The notes under the pieces are model-generated. The model did no database searches, was not told the DNA's origin, and was given only the letters and a program-made list of their open reading frames with translations. Source: Palsa-883 sp963847615 (GTDB lineage: Bacteria > Pseudomonadota > Alphaproteobacteria > Acetobacterales > Acetobacteraceae). Taken from it: a stretch of DNA of 64,000 nucleotides. Shown piece after piece: positions 53,139 to 62,164 of this stretch (position 1 is the first letter of the stretch; the number at the start of each line of letters is the position of its first letter). The position numbers and the translations under genes were made by a program. The stretch lies in the NCBI GenBank assembly GCA_963847615.1, contig CAWKAN010000030.1, forward strand, positions 1 to 64,000, written 5' to 3'.

Positions 53139-54773
53139 TCAGTTGTCAGAGGCCGGACTGATGGCCGATCCGTCGCGGCGGCGCAAGGCGCGGGCGGACA
53201 GCAGGCGGCGCAGGTCGCGCATGTCGACGGCGCCGAACGCCTGGCAGGCCAGCAGATAGGCGGCGCCGCCCACCGCGACCAGCAGCGCCAGCGCCGCCCA
53301 ACGCACGCCATGGCCGGTCCAGCCAAGCCCGGCGGGCGTGAACAGCAGGCGCTGGGTGAGCCACAGCGTTCCCCCCATCGCGCCGGCGGCGAGCGCCATG
53401 CGCGGCAGCCGGCGGCGCATCGGCGCATCGGCCACCAGGTGGCCACGGCGGCGCAGCAGCACGGCAAGGCAGGCCAGGTTGAACATCGCCGCCAGGCTGG
53501 TCGCCAGCGGCGGGCCGATCTGCTCCAGCCGCGGCAGCCAGGCCGGCGCGCCGGCCGGCGCCAGGATGCCGGCGTTGAACACCAGGTTCAGCCCGAGGTT
53601 CAGCGCCATGCTGAGCAGGCCGATCTTCACCGGCGTCGCGGTGTCGCTACGGGCGAAGAACGCCGGGGTCACCACCCGCAGCAGCACCACCGCCGGCAGG
53701 CCGACGGCAAACGCGGTCAGCGCCTGGGCCGCGAGCCGGGCGCTCGCGGCGCCGAAGGCGCCACGGCCGAACAGCACCCACATCATCGGAAAGCCCGAGA
53801 CCGCCAGCGCCAGCGCCGCCGGCAGGGTCAGGAACAGCGTGTACTCGATCGCCCGGTTCAGCGTGCCGATCGCCGCGTGCGCCTCGGCGCCGCGCACCTG
53901 GCGTGACAGCAGCGGCAGCAGCGCGGTGCCCACCGCGGTGCCGATCACCCCAAGCGGCAGTTGCTGCATGCGGTCGGCGTAGTACAGCAGCGATACGGTG
54001 CCGGCGGGCAGCAGGCTGGCGATGATCACGTCGACCACCTGGTTGAGCTGGCTGGCACTGGCGCCGACCAGCCCTGGCGCCATGCGCCGCAGCAGGACGC
54101 GCACCTGCGGGGTCAGCCGCGGGCGCGGCAGGCGCAGCGGCACGCCGGCCCGCTGCACCGCCCAGACCAGCAGCGCGAACTGCACCACGCCGGAGGCCGC
54201 GACGCCCCAGGCCGTCGCATGGCCGATCGTCGCGACATAGGGGGTCAGCCCCAGCATCGCGGCGATCACGAACACGTTGAACAGCAGCGGCGTGCCGGCG
54301 GCCGCGGCAAACCGGTCCATCCCGTTGAGCACGCCCGACAGCAGCGCCGCCAGGCAGATCAGCATCAGGTAGGGGAAGGTGATCCGCGCCAGGGCAACCG
54401 CGAGGGCGAACTTCGCCGGTATGGCGATGAAGCCCGGGGCGAACACGGTCATCACCTGGGGCATGAAGATCTCGCCCAGCACGGTCACTGCGCCGAGCCA
54501 GAACACCATCACGGCGAAGGCTTCCCGGGCGAAACGTTGCGCCGCCGCGGGCCCCTCGGCTGCCAGCAGGCCGGCGAATTCGGGCACGAAGGCGGCGTTG
54601 AAGGCGCCCTCGCCGAACAGGCGGCGGAACAGGTTGGGCAGCTTGTTGGCGACAAAGAACGCATCGGCCACCGGCCCGGTGCCGATCAGCGCCGCCATCA
54701 GCATGTCACGCAACAGGCCCAGGACGCGACTCGCCATGGTCCAGCCGCCAACCGTCAGCACACCTCGAAGCAT
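53139..54773 (-). CDS. murJ: Lipid II flippase MurJ (MviN)
   Basis: A protein of 544 residues with about 14 membrane helices. The start TVGGWTMASRVLGLLRDMLM and ADAFFVANKLPNLFRRLFGE, then GAFNAAFVPEF, are signatures of the family. Later segments include PGLVGASASQLNQVVDVIIA and LLYYADRMQQLPLGVIGTAV. It moves the peptidoglycan precursor lipid II across the inner membrane. The last 60 residues (after LACQAFGAVDMRDLRRLL) form a short cytoplasmic tail. Confidence 0.95.
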   Translation of the reverse strand: MLRGVLTVGGWTMASRVLGLLRDMLMAALIGTGPVADAFFVANKLPNLFRRLFGEGAFNAAFVPEFAGLLAAEGPAAAQRFAREAFAVMVFWLGAVTVLGEIFMPQVMTVFAPGFIAIPAKFALAVALARITFPYLMLICLAALLSGVLNGMDRFAAAAGTPLLFNVFVIAAMLGLTPYVATIGHATAWGVAASGVVQFALLVWAVQRAGVPLRLPRPRLTPQVRVLLRRMAPGLVGASASQLNQVVDVIIASLLPAGTVSLLYYADRMQQLPLGVIGTAVGTALLPLLSRQVRGAEAHAAIGTLNRAIEYTLFLTLPAALALAVSGFPMMWVLFGRGAFGAASARLAAQALTAFAVGLPAVVLLRVVTPAFFARSDTATPVKIGLLSMALNLGLNLVFNAGILAPAGAPAWLPRLEQIGPPLATSLAAMFNLACLAVLLRRRGHLVADAPMRRRLPRMALAAGAMGGTLWLTQRLLFTPAGLGWTGHGVRWAALALLVAVGGAAYLLACQAFGAVDMRDLRRLLSARALRRRDGSAISPASDN

Positions 54774-54919
54774 GGGCTTTCCGCATCAACCGGCCCCGCC
54801 GTATCGCAAATCAGCCGGCCGGGCCACCCCGCGTCGCGCCGCGCGATGACACCCGGCCCCCGCTGTGGCATCGGAGGCGCCGGAGGCGCCGCAGACAGCG
54901 GGCCGCAGGGAGGGGACAA

Positions 54920-55501
54920 ATGAGCGAATCGGTCGAACGAGCTCAGGGGGGGCTGGAATCCGCCCACCACGCCGCGACGCATGGCGGCGATCAGGCGGCG
55001 CGCTGGATCGCGGTGCTCATTGCCGCGCTGGCCGCCGTGCTGGCACTGGCCGAGGTGGCGGAGAAGGCGGCGCAGAACGCCTATCTGACCCACCACGTCA
55101 CGCTGTCCGACGACTGGGCGTACTATCAGGCAAAGAACCTGCGCGTCACGATGCAGTCGGCCGAGGCCAACGTGCTGCAAAGCCTGACCAACGCCGCCGA
55201 TCCCGCGGTGCAGGCCCGGATCAGGCAGGCGCAGGCGGAAGTGGCGCGGCTGCGCGACGATCCGAAGGGCGGCGAGGGCATGAAGCAGTTGAGCGCGCGC
55301 GCCAAGCTGACCCAGGAGGAGCGCGATCACGCATTCCACCATTACCACCAGTACGAGCTGGTGGTCGGCGCACTGCAGATCGCCATCGTGCTCGCCTCGG
55401 TCTCCGTGATCACCCGGGCGCGGGCGCTGACCTTGGCCGCCGGCCTGATCGGCGGCGCTGCCGCCCTGTTCACCCTGTCGGTCGCACTCGATTTGATCTG
55501 A
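54920..55501 (+). CDS. DUF4337-like membrane protein
   Basis: A protein of 193 residues. A helix AVLIAALAAVLALAEVAE near residue 30 and two helices near the C-terminus (VVGALQIAIVLASVSVITR, then LAAGLIGGAAALFTLSVAL) suggest three membrane segments. The central region is helical and charged, with LSDDWAYYQAKNLRVTMQS and QEERDHAFHHYHQYELV. This arrangement fits the DUF4337 family, whose function is unknown. It is divergent from murJ and convergent with gpsA. Confidence 0.75.
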   Translation: MSESVERAQGGLESAHHAATHGGDQAARWIAVLIAALAAVLALAEVAEKAAQNAYLTHHVTLSDDWAYYQAKNLRVTMQSAEANVLQSLTNAADPAVQARIRQAQAEVARLRDDPKGGEGMKQLSARAKLTQEERDHAFHHYHQYELVVGALQIAIVLASVSVITRARALTLAAGLIGGAAALFTLSVALDLI

Positions 55502-55830
55502 GGCCAGGGCGGTCGGGGGGAAGCAGCAAGGCTGGGGCTTCGCCCCAGACCCCACCAAGGGGCGCTGCCCCTTGGAACCCCGCCAAGGGCGAGCCCTTGG
55601 AACCCTTCACTGGGAGCGGGTGAGGGGGAGGGGGCGTGCGGGCAAGGCGTCAGGGTCGCCCGTCGCGACGGGCGACCCTGACGCCTTGCCCGCACGCCCC
55701 CTCCCCCTCACCCGCTCCCAGTCATGGAGTCCAGAGGCTCCGCCTCTGGTGGGGGTCCAGGGGGCAAAGCCCCCTGGCGGGGTCCGGGGCGGCGCCCCGG
55801 CCTTGCCTCCTACCCCCCAACCCCCTGGGC
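55502..55830. other. Dense hairpin array between convergent genes
   Basis: Besides the 114-bp palindrome, six short hairpins follow one another: GGGGCTTCGCCCC, CCAAGGGGCGCTGCCCCTTGG-type, CCAAGGGCGAGCCCTTGG, CCAGAGGCTCCGCCTCTGG, CCAGGGGGCAAAGCCCCCTG and CCGGGGCGGCGCCCCGG. They could act as terminators and as a barrier between the two convergent genes. Confidence 0.7.
55609..55722. repeat. Perfect 114-bp palindrome
   Basis: Arms of 57 bases are exact complements, meeting at TCGCGA with no loop (centre between 55665 and 55666). Each arm starts ACTGGGAGCGGGTGAGGGGG. Confidence 0.9.
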
Positions 55831-56820
55831 CTACTCGTCCCGGCGCGGGCGGGCGAGCAGCGCTGCCATGGCCGCGCGCAGCGTGGTGCGGCCCTGCACC
55901 AGCGCGGCAACCGCGGCCGAGATCGGCATGTCCACGCCGGCGGCGCGCGCGACCAGCGCCGGCGCGGTGGCGACCCCTTCGGTGACGGTGTCGCGCGCGG
56001 CCAGGATGTCCGCCAGCGCCTCTCCGCGTCCGAGCGCGAGGCCCAGGCTGTAGTTGCGGCTGGACGGTCCGGTGCAGGTCAGCAGCAGGTCGCCCAGGCC
56101 GGACAGGCCGGCCGCGGTCTCCGTCCGCCCGCCGAGTGCCACGGCAAGTCGCGCGAGTTCGGCCAGGCCGCGGGTGATCAGCGCGGCGCGGGCGTTCTCG
56201 CCCAGGCCGGCGCCGATTACCGCGCCGGCGGCGATGGCGATGACGTTCTTCGCCGCGCCGCCGACCTGGGCGCCGATTGGGTCGTCGTTGCCGTAGAGGC
56301 GGAAGCACGGCGTCGCCAGCAGGTCGATGATCCGGGCGCGCAAGGCCGGGTCGATACCGGCGACCACGGCGGCGGCGGGCAGGCCGGCGGCGATCTCGTG
56401 GGCAAAATTCGGCCCGGTCAGCACGACGGCGTGGGCGGCGGGGTGCAGCTCGGCGAGCAGTTCGAGCGGCAGGCGGTGGGTGCCGGTCTCGACGCCTTTC
56501 GCGCAGACGACGAGCGGGGTGGCGGTACGCGGCAGGCGGACCAGCACGCCGCGCAGGTGCTGCATCGGCACGGCGAGCAGGATGGCGTCGGCCGGGTTCT
56601 CGCCGATCCCGCCCGAGGGCGAGGCCGGCAGACTTGCGGTCGGCGTGATCGCGTCGGGCAGCCTGACGCCGGGCAGGCGCGGGTTCTCCCGGGTCGCCGC
56701 CAGCGTTGCCGCGCGCGCCGGGTCCCTCGCCCAGAGCGTCACGCGGTTCCCGGCGCGCGCCGCCTGGAGCGCCAGCGCGGTGCCCCAGGCGCCGGCGCCG
56801 ATCACCGTCACTTCGCTCAT
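55831..56820 (-). CDS. gpsA: Glycerol-3-phosphate dehydrogenase [NAD(P)+]
   Basis: A protein of 329 residues. The nucleotide-binding VTVIGAGAWGTALALQAARA opens it. Next come ILLAVPMQHLRGVL, VVCAKGVETGTHRLPLELLA and VLTGPNFAHEIAAGLPAA. The catalytic lysine is in QVGGAAKNVIAIAAG near 187 and GLSGLGDLLLTCTGPSSRNY is near 240. It makes sn-glycerol 3-phosphate from dihydroxyacetone phosphate for phospholipid synthesis. The upstream 300 bases hold no gene. Confidence 0.96.
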   Translation of the reverse strand: MSEVTVIGAGAWGTALALQAARAGNRVTLWARDPARAATLAATRENPRLPGVRLPDAITPTASLPASPSGGIGENPADAILLAVPMQHLRGVLVRLPRTATPLVVCAKGVETGTHRLPLELLAELHPAAHAVVLTGPNFAHEIAAGLPAAAVVAGIDPALRARIIDLLATPCFRLYGNDDPIGAQVGGAAKNVIAIAAGAVIGAGLGENARAALITRGLAELARLAVALGGRTETAAGLSGLGDLLLTCTGPSSRNYSLGLALGRGEALADILAARDTVTEGVATAPALVARAAGVDMPISAAVAALVQGRTTLRAAMAALLARPRRDE

Positions 56821-57118
56821 CGGTGGTATGATCCGCGGAGAAGCGCGCGCCGGCAGGCCGCGACAGCGCTGCTCTGCGCCTCAGAGGGGCACCGCATGAT
56901 GGGTCTGTCAGCCTGCAACCGCCGCTCTCCGGGCACCATCGGCCAGCAGCCAGGTCCGCGCCGCCGTGCCGAGGGACATGGGGCGGTTTGGCGGATTCGA
57001 GGCGGGGACGCCAGCCCGTTGACGATCCGGCCGTGGCCGTGGCGGTTGGCGTCGCGTACCGGCAAGACCGTGTTCCGGCCGGTTCCTGCATCCGATGCTG
57101 GCGGTGGAGGCGGGGAAC
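56821..57118. other. Spacer upstream of gpsA
   Basis: No gene or clear repeat seen; the gpsA promoter should lie here. Confidence 0.35.
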
Positions 57119-57350
57119 CGCGGTGCCGCCTGACCTTCGGCCGGCTGTCCGGCGGCTTCCCGGTGCCGATGCGCGACGCCGGGCGAGTGACCCACGCGGC
57201 GTTTCGGATCGTTGCCAGGCGTGCGCCGGCCGAGGCCGAGTTCGACGACATGATCTTCGCCTGCCGTGCCTGCAAGCACGTGAAGTCGCGCGCGATCGTC
57301 AACGCCAAGGGCGGCGCGACGGCGGGCATCGCCGCCGGCAGCCCCGGCCG
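57119..57350 (+). pseudogene. Detached fragment of purH
   Basis: A stretch of about 77 codons, open but without start or stop, translates to LTFGRLSGGFPVPMRDAGRV, then IVARRAPAEAEFDDMIFACR and ACKHVKSRAIVNAKGGATAG. It matches purH codons around 372-450 (48113-48345) at about 80 percent. There is no rest of the gene around it. It lies directly beside tRNA-Gln, on the opposite strand to it. It is most likely an ectopic duplication. Confidence 0.85.
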
Positions 57351-57367
57351 TGATCGCCAACGGTCCC

Positions 57368-57442
57368 TGGCTGGGGCGGGAGGATTCGAACCTCCGCATG
57401 ACGGAATCAAAATCCGTTGCCTTACCACTTGGCGACGCCCCA
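57368..57442 (-). tRNA. tRNA-Gln (anticodon TTG)
   Basis: The acceptor stem TGGGGCG pairs with CGCCCCA. The anticodon arm ACGGA-TTTTGAT-TCCGT gives anticodon TTG. The T-arm is GGAGGTTCGAATCCTCC, and the 3' CCA is encoded. It is 75 bases long, with a normal cloverleaf. Confidence 0.95.
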
Positions 57443-57491
57443 TCCGGCTTCGGGTGATAGGTCCCCCAACCCGGGCCGTAAAGCCTCCCGG

Positions 57492-58439
57492 TCAGCCTGA
57501 CGCCAAAGCGCCGCCCCAGCACCACCAGCCCGGGCGCGCCAGCATGCGCGCCGCCGCCTCGGCGCGCGCGGCATCGGCGAACAGGCCGAAGCAGGTCGCG
57601 CCAGCCCCGCTCATGCGCGCCAGCAGGCAGCCGGGGACGGCAGCCAGGGCCGCGAGCACCGTGCCGATCGCCGGGCGCAACGCGATCGCCGGCGGCTCCA
57701 GATCGTTGCGCAGCCCGGCCAGGTCGCCGGCCATCGTCGCCGCATCCGGCCAGGACGCCGGCAATGCCGCCGGGGCCGAGAACCCGCCGGTGCGCGCGCG
57801 GAATACCGCCGCGGTCGCCAGCGAGACGCCGGGATTGACCAGCACCATGCCAGCCGGGGGCAGTTCGGGCGCCGGGGTCAGCACTTCGCCGACCCCGCCC
57901 ATGCGCGCGGTCCGGCTGGCAAGGCAGACCGGCACGTCGGCGCCCAATGTCAACGCGATCGGCGTCAAAGCAATCGGCGCCAGGGCCTTCGGTGCGGGCG
58001 CCTTCGGTGCTGGCGCAGTCGGCGCCAGGGCAAACGGGGCCGGGGCAATCGGCGCCGGTGCATTCGGCGAGACCACCGCCGGCAGGCCCCACAGCCGGCA
58101 CAGCAGCCGCAACGCCGCCGCCGCATCGGCCGAGCCGCCGCCGAGGCCGGAGGCCACCGGCAAATGCTTCTCCAGCACCATCCGGGCGCCGGCCGACCCG
58201 CCCAGCGCCCGCGCCGCGCGCAGCACCAGGTTGTCCGCCTCTGCCGCCAGGGCGGCGGCGAACTCCCCCTCGACCGTCAGCGACACCCCCGCGGCAGGCG
58301 CCGCGCGCAGCCAGTCCCCCACCGGCGGAAACACCGCCAGGCTGTCGAGCAGGTGATAGCCGTCGCCCCGCCGTCCGGTCACATGCAGGTACAGATTGAC
58401 CTTGGCGGGCGCGAACTCGTTCAGCCAGGCCGGCGCCAC
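57492..58439 (-). CDS. ispE: 4-diphosphocytidyl-2-C-methyl-D-erythritol kinase with a low-complexity insert
   Basis: A protein of about 315 residues, GHMP kinase fold. It has EFAPAKVNLYLHVTGRRGDG near residue 8, the ATP-binding PVASGLGGGSADAAAALRLL near 112, LGADVPVCLASRTARMGGVG near 170 and LARMSGAGATCFGLF near 275. It performs an ATP-dependent step of the MEP isoprenoid pathway. Between residues 130 and 168 lies an insert of alternating A, P, L, I, K (APAPIAPAPFALAPTAPA) encoded by 9- and 15-base tandem repeats; other IspE proteins have only a short helix there. The start is GTG at 58439, seven bases after the stop of the upstream TPR gene. Confidence 0.9.
   Translation of the reverse strand: MAPAWLNEFAPAKVNLYLHVTGRRGDGYHLLDSLAVFPPVGDWLRAAPAAGVSLTVEGEFAAALAAEADNLVLRAARALGGSAGARMVLEKHLPVASGLGGGSADAAAALRLLCRLWGLPAVVSPNAPAPIAPAPFALAPTAPAPKAPAPKALAPIALTPIALTLGADVPVCLASRTARMGGVGEVLTPAPELPPAGMVLVNPGVSLATAAVFRARTGGFSAPAALPASWPDAATMAGDLAGLRNDLEPPAIALRPAIGTVLAALAAVPGCLLARMSGAGATCFGLFADAARAEAAARMLARPGWWCWGGALASG
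57949..58070. repeat. In-frame tandem repeat inside ispE
   Basis: Units of about 15 bases such as GGCGCCAGGGCCTTC, GGTGCGGGCGCCTTC and GGCGCCGGTGCATTC follow one another. They encode the alanine/proline insert of IspE. Confidence 0.8.
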
Positions 58440-58445
58440 GCCGCG

Positions 58446-60134
58446 TTACTGGCCGCTGATCGCGGTCGGCTGCTGGCTCTGGTTCAGCTTCGCCTCCAGC
58501 TTGGCGGCGTCGCCCGGCTCCGGATTGAGGGTTAGCGCCCGGCGCCACTGATAGGTGGCCTCCAGCCTGCGTCCGGCCGCCCAATAGGCGTCGCCGAGAT
58601 GGCCGTTGATCGTCGCGTCCTGCGGTTCCAGCTCCACCGCCCGCTCCAGCGTGGCGACCGCCGCATTGATGTCGCCCTCGCGCAACAGCACCCAGCCCAG
58701 GCTGTCGATGATCGCTCCGTCGTTCGGCCGTTGCCGGATGGCCTTGTCGATCATCTGCTTCGCTTCGGGCAGGTGCTTGTCGGCGTCGGCCCAGCTATAG
58801 CCGAGGTAGTTCAGCACCGCCGGCTGGTCCGGCGCCAACGCCAGCGCGTGCTCGAAATCCGCCTGCGCCTTCGGCCATTCATGCATCCGGTCGTGGGCAA
58901 TGCCGCGCGAGTAGTACAGCAGCCAACCCGCTTGTTCGGGAGACTTCAACCGCGCGATGGCCTGGTCGTAGGCCGCGACCGCCTCGGGAAAATGCTGCCG
59001 CAGGCGCTGGATATCGCCGATCTGCGCGTCCGGCAGCGGGCTGTCGGGATAGTCCTGGGACAGCCGGGCAAGGTCATGCAGCGCCTGATCCGTGCGTCCC
59101 AGCCGGTCTTCCAGCGTCGCCCGCTGCAACCGGACCGGCGCGCCGAGCGGATCGCTGTCCGCCACCGGTATCAGCATCTGCAAGGCGAAGTCCGGGTGGT
59201 TCTCGCCGGTCAGGATTTCCGCCGCCATCAGCCGCGCGGCGGTGAAATCCGGTCGCAGGTCCAGCGCGAACCGCAGCAACAGCATGGCGAAATCCCCGGC
59301 GTCCTGCTGGCGCAATGCGCCGGCGAGCGCCAGGTAGGCCTCGGCAATGCCATCGGTGGCGCGGGTCACCACGCGCCGGTGCAGGTCGCCGACCAGCCCC
59401 GGCAAGGCGATGGCCAGATAGGGCGTGGCCTGCGCCACCTGGCCCAGCAGGTGCATCGCCTCCGCCTGGTGGCCGTCACGCACCTCCCAGCTCGCCAGGA
59501 TCTGCGCCAGCCGTAGGTCCAGCCCGGGGAACTCGCCCTGCGCCAGACGGTAGTTGCGCCCCGCCGCCGCCGTGTCGCCCGCGAGGTCGAGGATCATCGC
59601 CGCGTGCAGCGCATAGACGCCGCGGAAGCGCTGCCCGTCGATCAGCGGGCGCAGCGTGGCGATCGCGGCCTCGGTGTGTCCGGCGCCCGCCTGCGACCAG
59701 GCCACCAACAATGGCTGCAGCAACTGCGTCAGCCCCTGCCGCGGCAGGGCGCGGAACCGCTGCTCCGCCGCCGCCCAATTGCCGGCCCGCGCCTCGGTGT
59801 CGCCGAGCAGGAGTTGCGCCGCCTGATTGTCCGGCAGCTGCCGCGCGAGCTGAACCGCTTCCTGCCGGCCGCTGAGCACGCAGGCCAGGAACGCCTGCTG
59901 CGTCAGTTCCGGACTGGTCGGATCGGCGGCGAGCGCCCGCAGAAACCAGGTCGCCGCCTCGGCCGGGTCGACCTGGGCCATGGCGAACTGGCCGTCCAGG
60001 AAGTCGCCGAACACCCCGCCGGCGGGCTGCTCGCCGCGACTGATCGCCAGGCCCGCCGAGGGGTCGGCCGCCGCGCAGGCGGACAACAACGAAAGCGCCA
60101 GCAGAACGGCACGCTGAATACGGAACATCGTCAT
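58446..60134 (-). CDS. TPR-repeat lipoprotein
   Basis: A protein of 562 residues. The N-terminus AVLLALSLLSACAAADPS has a lipobox (LSAC), so it should be envelope-anchored. At least ten TPR units follow, for example QVDPAEAATWFLRALAADPT, NWAAAEQRFRALP, EWPKAQADFEHALALAPDQP, ADKHLPEAKQMIDKAIRQRP and GDINAAVATLERAVELEPQD. TPR proteins hold other proteins together; the partner is not known. It ends seven bases before ispE starts, so both probably form one operon. ATG at 60134 or 60128 could be the start. Confidence 0.88.
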   Translation of the reverse strand: MTMFRIQRAVLLALSLLSACAAADPSAGLAISRGEQPAGGVFGDFLDGQFAMAQVDPAEAATWFLRALAADPTSPELTQQAFLACVLSGRQEAVQLARQLPDNQAAQLLLGDTEARAGNWAAAEQRFRALPRQGLTQLLQPLLVAWSQAGAGHTEAAIATLRPLIDGQRFRGVYALHAAMILDLAGDTAAAGRNYRLAQGEFPGLDLRLAQILASWEVRDGHQAEAMHLLGQVAQATPYLAIALPGLVGDLHRRVVTRATDGIAEAYLALAGALRQQDAGDFAMLLLRFALDLRPDFTAARLMAAEILTGENHPDFALQMLIPVADSDPLGAPVRLQRATLEDRLGRTDQALHDLARLSQDYPDSPLPDAQIGDIQRLRQHFPEAVAAYDQAIARLKSPEQAGWLLYYSRGIAHDRMHEWPKAQADFEHALALAPDQPAVLNYLGYSWADADKHLPEAKQMIDKAIRQRPNDGAIIDSLGWVLLREGDINAAVATLERAVELEPQDATINGHLGDAYWAAGRRLEATYQWRRALTLNPEPGDAAKLEAKLNQSQQPTAISGQ

Positions 60135-60324
60135 GGATCAACTCTACCAGTGCCGAACCCGCCCTGTCATGCGTGTCGGCGTGCGCGTAACGTCCCGCCA
60201 GGCAAGAGGCGGGGCCAGGCAAGAGGCGGGGCGCGCCCGGCGACCCGCCGGGAGAGCTGCCCCCCGGGCGGGGTCCGGCGGCGAGCCCCCTGGCCCGGCG
60301 TCCTCCCGCCGAAGGCCGGGGCGG
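60135..60324. other. Spacer with short direct repeats
   Basis: CAGGCAAGAGGCGGGGC occurs twice in tandem (60198-60231). No gene is seen. Confidence 0.45.
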
Positions 60325-61962
60325 TTACATCCCGCCCGGGTAGTTGGGGCCGCCGCCGCCTTCGGGGGTGACCCAGACGATATTCTGGGTGGGGTCCTTG
60401 ATGTCGCAGGTCTTGCAGTGCACGCAGTTCTGCGCGTTGATTTGCAGGCGCGGCGCGGCTGCCTCGGCGTCAACGATTTCGTACACGCCGGCGGGGCAGT
60501 AACGCGTCTCGGGCGCGGCGTAGCGGGCCAGGTTCACCGAGATCGGCACCGCAGCATCGCGCAGCGTCAGGTGCGCGGGCTGGTTTTCCTCGTGGTTGGT
60601 GTTGCTGATGAACACCGAGGACAGCCGGTCGAAGCTCAGCACGCCGTCCGGCTTCGGGTAGGCGATGCGCGGCGCGGCGTCGGCGTCGCGCAGCGTGGTG
60701 TGGTCCGGGTGCGCGTGGTGGAAGGTCCAGGGCGCCTTGCCGCGCAGCAGGTAGGTGTCGATGCCGGCATAGGCCAGGCCGCCCCACAGGCCGAGCCTGG
60801 CGAAGGCGGGCCGCACGTTGCGGGCCGCCGCCAGTTCTTCCCACACCCAGCTTGCCCGCAGTTTCTGCTCGTAGCCGGTGGGTTCGGCCGGGCGGTCGCC
60901 GGCGAGCGCCTCGGCCAGCGTTTCGGCGGCGAGCATGCCGGACTTCATCGCGGTGTGGCTGCCCTTGATCTTCGGCACGTTGAGCAAGCCCGCGGCGCAA
61001 CCGAGCAGCGCGCCGCCGGGGAAGGTGAGGCGGGGGATCGACTGCAGCCCGCCCTCGTTCAGCGCGCGCGCGCCATAGGCGATGCGCCGACCGCCGGCGA
61101 AATGCTTGCGCACGTCGGGATGGGTCTTGAACCGCTGCATCTCCTCGAACGGCGCCAGCCAGGGGTTACGGTAGTCAAGGCCGATGACGAAACCGTAGGA
61201 GATCAGGTTCTCGCCGAAATGGTACAGGAACGATCCGCCGTACGTTGCGCTGCCGAGCGGCCAGCCGATGGTGTGCTCGATCAGGCCCGGGCGATGGTTC
61301 TCCGCGGGAATTTCCCACAGCTCCTTGATGCCGATCGCGTAGGTCTGCGGATCACGCGCGTCGCGCAGGTTGAAGCGCGCCATCAGGCGCTGGCTGAGCG
61401 AGCCACGGCAGCCTTCGGCGAACAGCGTGTAGCTGGCGCGCAATTCCATGCCGCGGGCGAAATTGGCGGTGGGCGTGCCGTCCTTGCCGATTCCCATGTC
61501 GCCGGTGGCGATGCCGACGATGCGGCCGTCTTCCTCCAGCAGTTCGGCGGCGGCGAAGCCGGGATAGATCTCGACGCCAAGTTCCTCGGCCTGCGCGGCG
61601 AGCCAGCGGCAGACGTTGCCGAGCGAGACGATGTAGTTGCCGTGGTTGTGCATCTGCGGCGGCGTCGGCAAGCGGAATGAACGGGTCTCTGTCAGGAACA
61701 GGAACCGATCATCCCTGGCCGGCGTGGCGAGCGGGGCGCCGCGGTCAGACCAATCCGGAATCAATTCGTTCAGGGCACGCGGCTCCAGCACGGCGCCGGA
61801 CAGGATGTGCGCGCCGACCTCGCCGCCTTTTTCCACCACGCACACCGCGGCCTCGGGCGCGCACTGCTTCAGGCGGATCGCCGCCGCCAGCCCGGCGGGC
61901 CCCGCGCCCACGATCACCACGTCAAACGCCATCGTTTCGCGCGGCGGAAGCTCCGCAGCCAT
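60325..61962 (-). CDS. Electron-transfer flavoprotein-ubiquinone oxidoreductase
   Basis: A protein of 545 residues. The FAD-binding FDVVIVGAGPAGLAAAIRLK is near residue 12. It is followed by GGEVGAHILSGAVLEPRAL, HNHGNYIVSLGNVCRWLAAQ, FAEGCRGSLSQRLM and LIGLDYRNPWLAPFEEMQRF-like text. The 4Fe-4S cluster is bound by NCVHCKTCDIKDPTQNIVW near the end, with a further cysteine in RYCPAGVYE. It passes electrons from ETF, that is from fatty-acid and amino-acid oxidation, to quinone. ATG at 61962 is chosen, since the flavin fold starts right after it. Confidence 0.95.
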   Translation of the reverse strand: MAAELPPRETMAFDVVIVGAGPAGLAAAIRLKQCAPEAAVCVVEKGGEVGAHILSGAVLEPRALNELIPDWSDRGAPLATPARDDRFLFLTETRSFRLPTPPQMHNHGNYIVSLGNVCRWLAAQAEELGVEIYPGFAAAELLEEDGRIVGIATGDMGIGKDGTPTANFARGMELRASYTLFAEGCRGSLSQRLMARFNLRDARDPQTYAIGIKELWEIPAENHRPGLIEHTIGWPLGSATYGGSFLYHFGENLISYGFVIGLDYRNPWLAPFEEMQRFKTHPDVRKHFAGGRRIAYGARALNEGGLQSIPRLTFPGGALLGCAAGLLNVPKIKGSHTAMKSGMLAAETLAEALAGDRPAEPTGYEQKLRASWVWEELAAARNVRPAFARLGLWGGLAYAGIDTYLLRGKAPWTFHHAHPDHTTLRDADAAPRIAYPKPDGVLSFDRLSSVFISNTNHEENQPAHLTLRDAAVPISVNLARYAAPETRYCPAGVYEIVDAEAAAPRLQINAQNCVHCKTCDIKDPTQNIVWVTPEGGGGPNYPGGM

Positions 61963-62164
61963 GCCTGGTCTCCTGTGTTGTCGCTGCCAGCCTAGCGCGC
62001 TTTGCCGGCACTGTCGCGGGCGCCGGTCCGGTGCATGGCGTGTCCCGAGGTCCCATTGGGCACGACAATGCGCCTCGGCAGCATCGCGCAACAATCTGGG
62101 AGATGCCGACCGGAAACCGCGCGGCGGTTGCGCAAAACCCGGGCTGCGGGCAGCGTCCAGGGTC

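Noticed and set aside
56908..58584. Long open frame on the minus strand across tRNA-Gln and ispE
   Set aside because: It overlaps the tRNA and ispE in another frame, its protein is arginine/glycine-rich without domains; typical shadow frame of GC-rich DNA.
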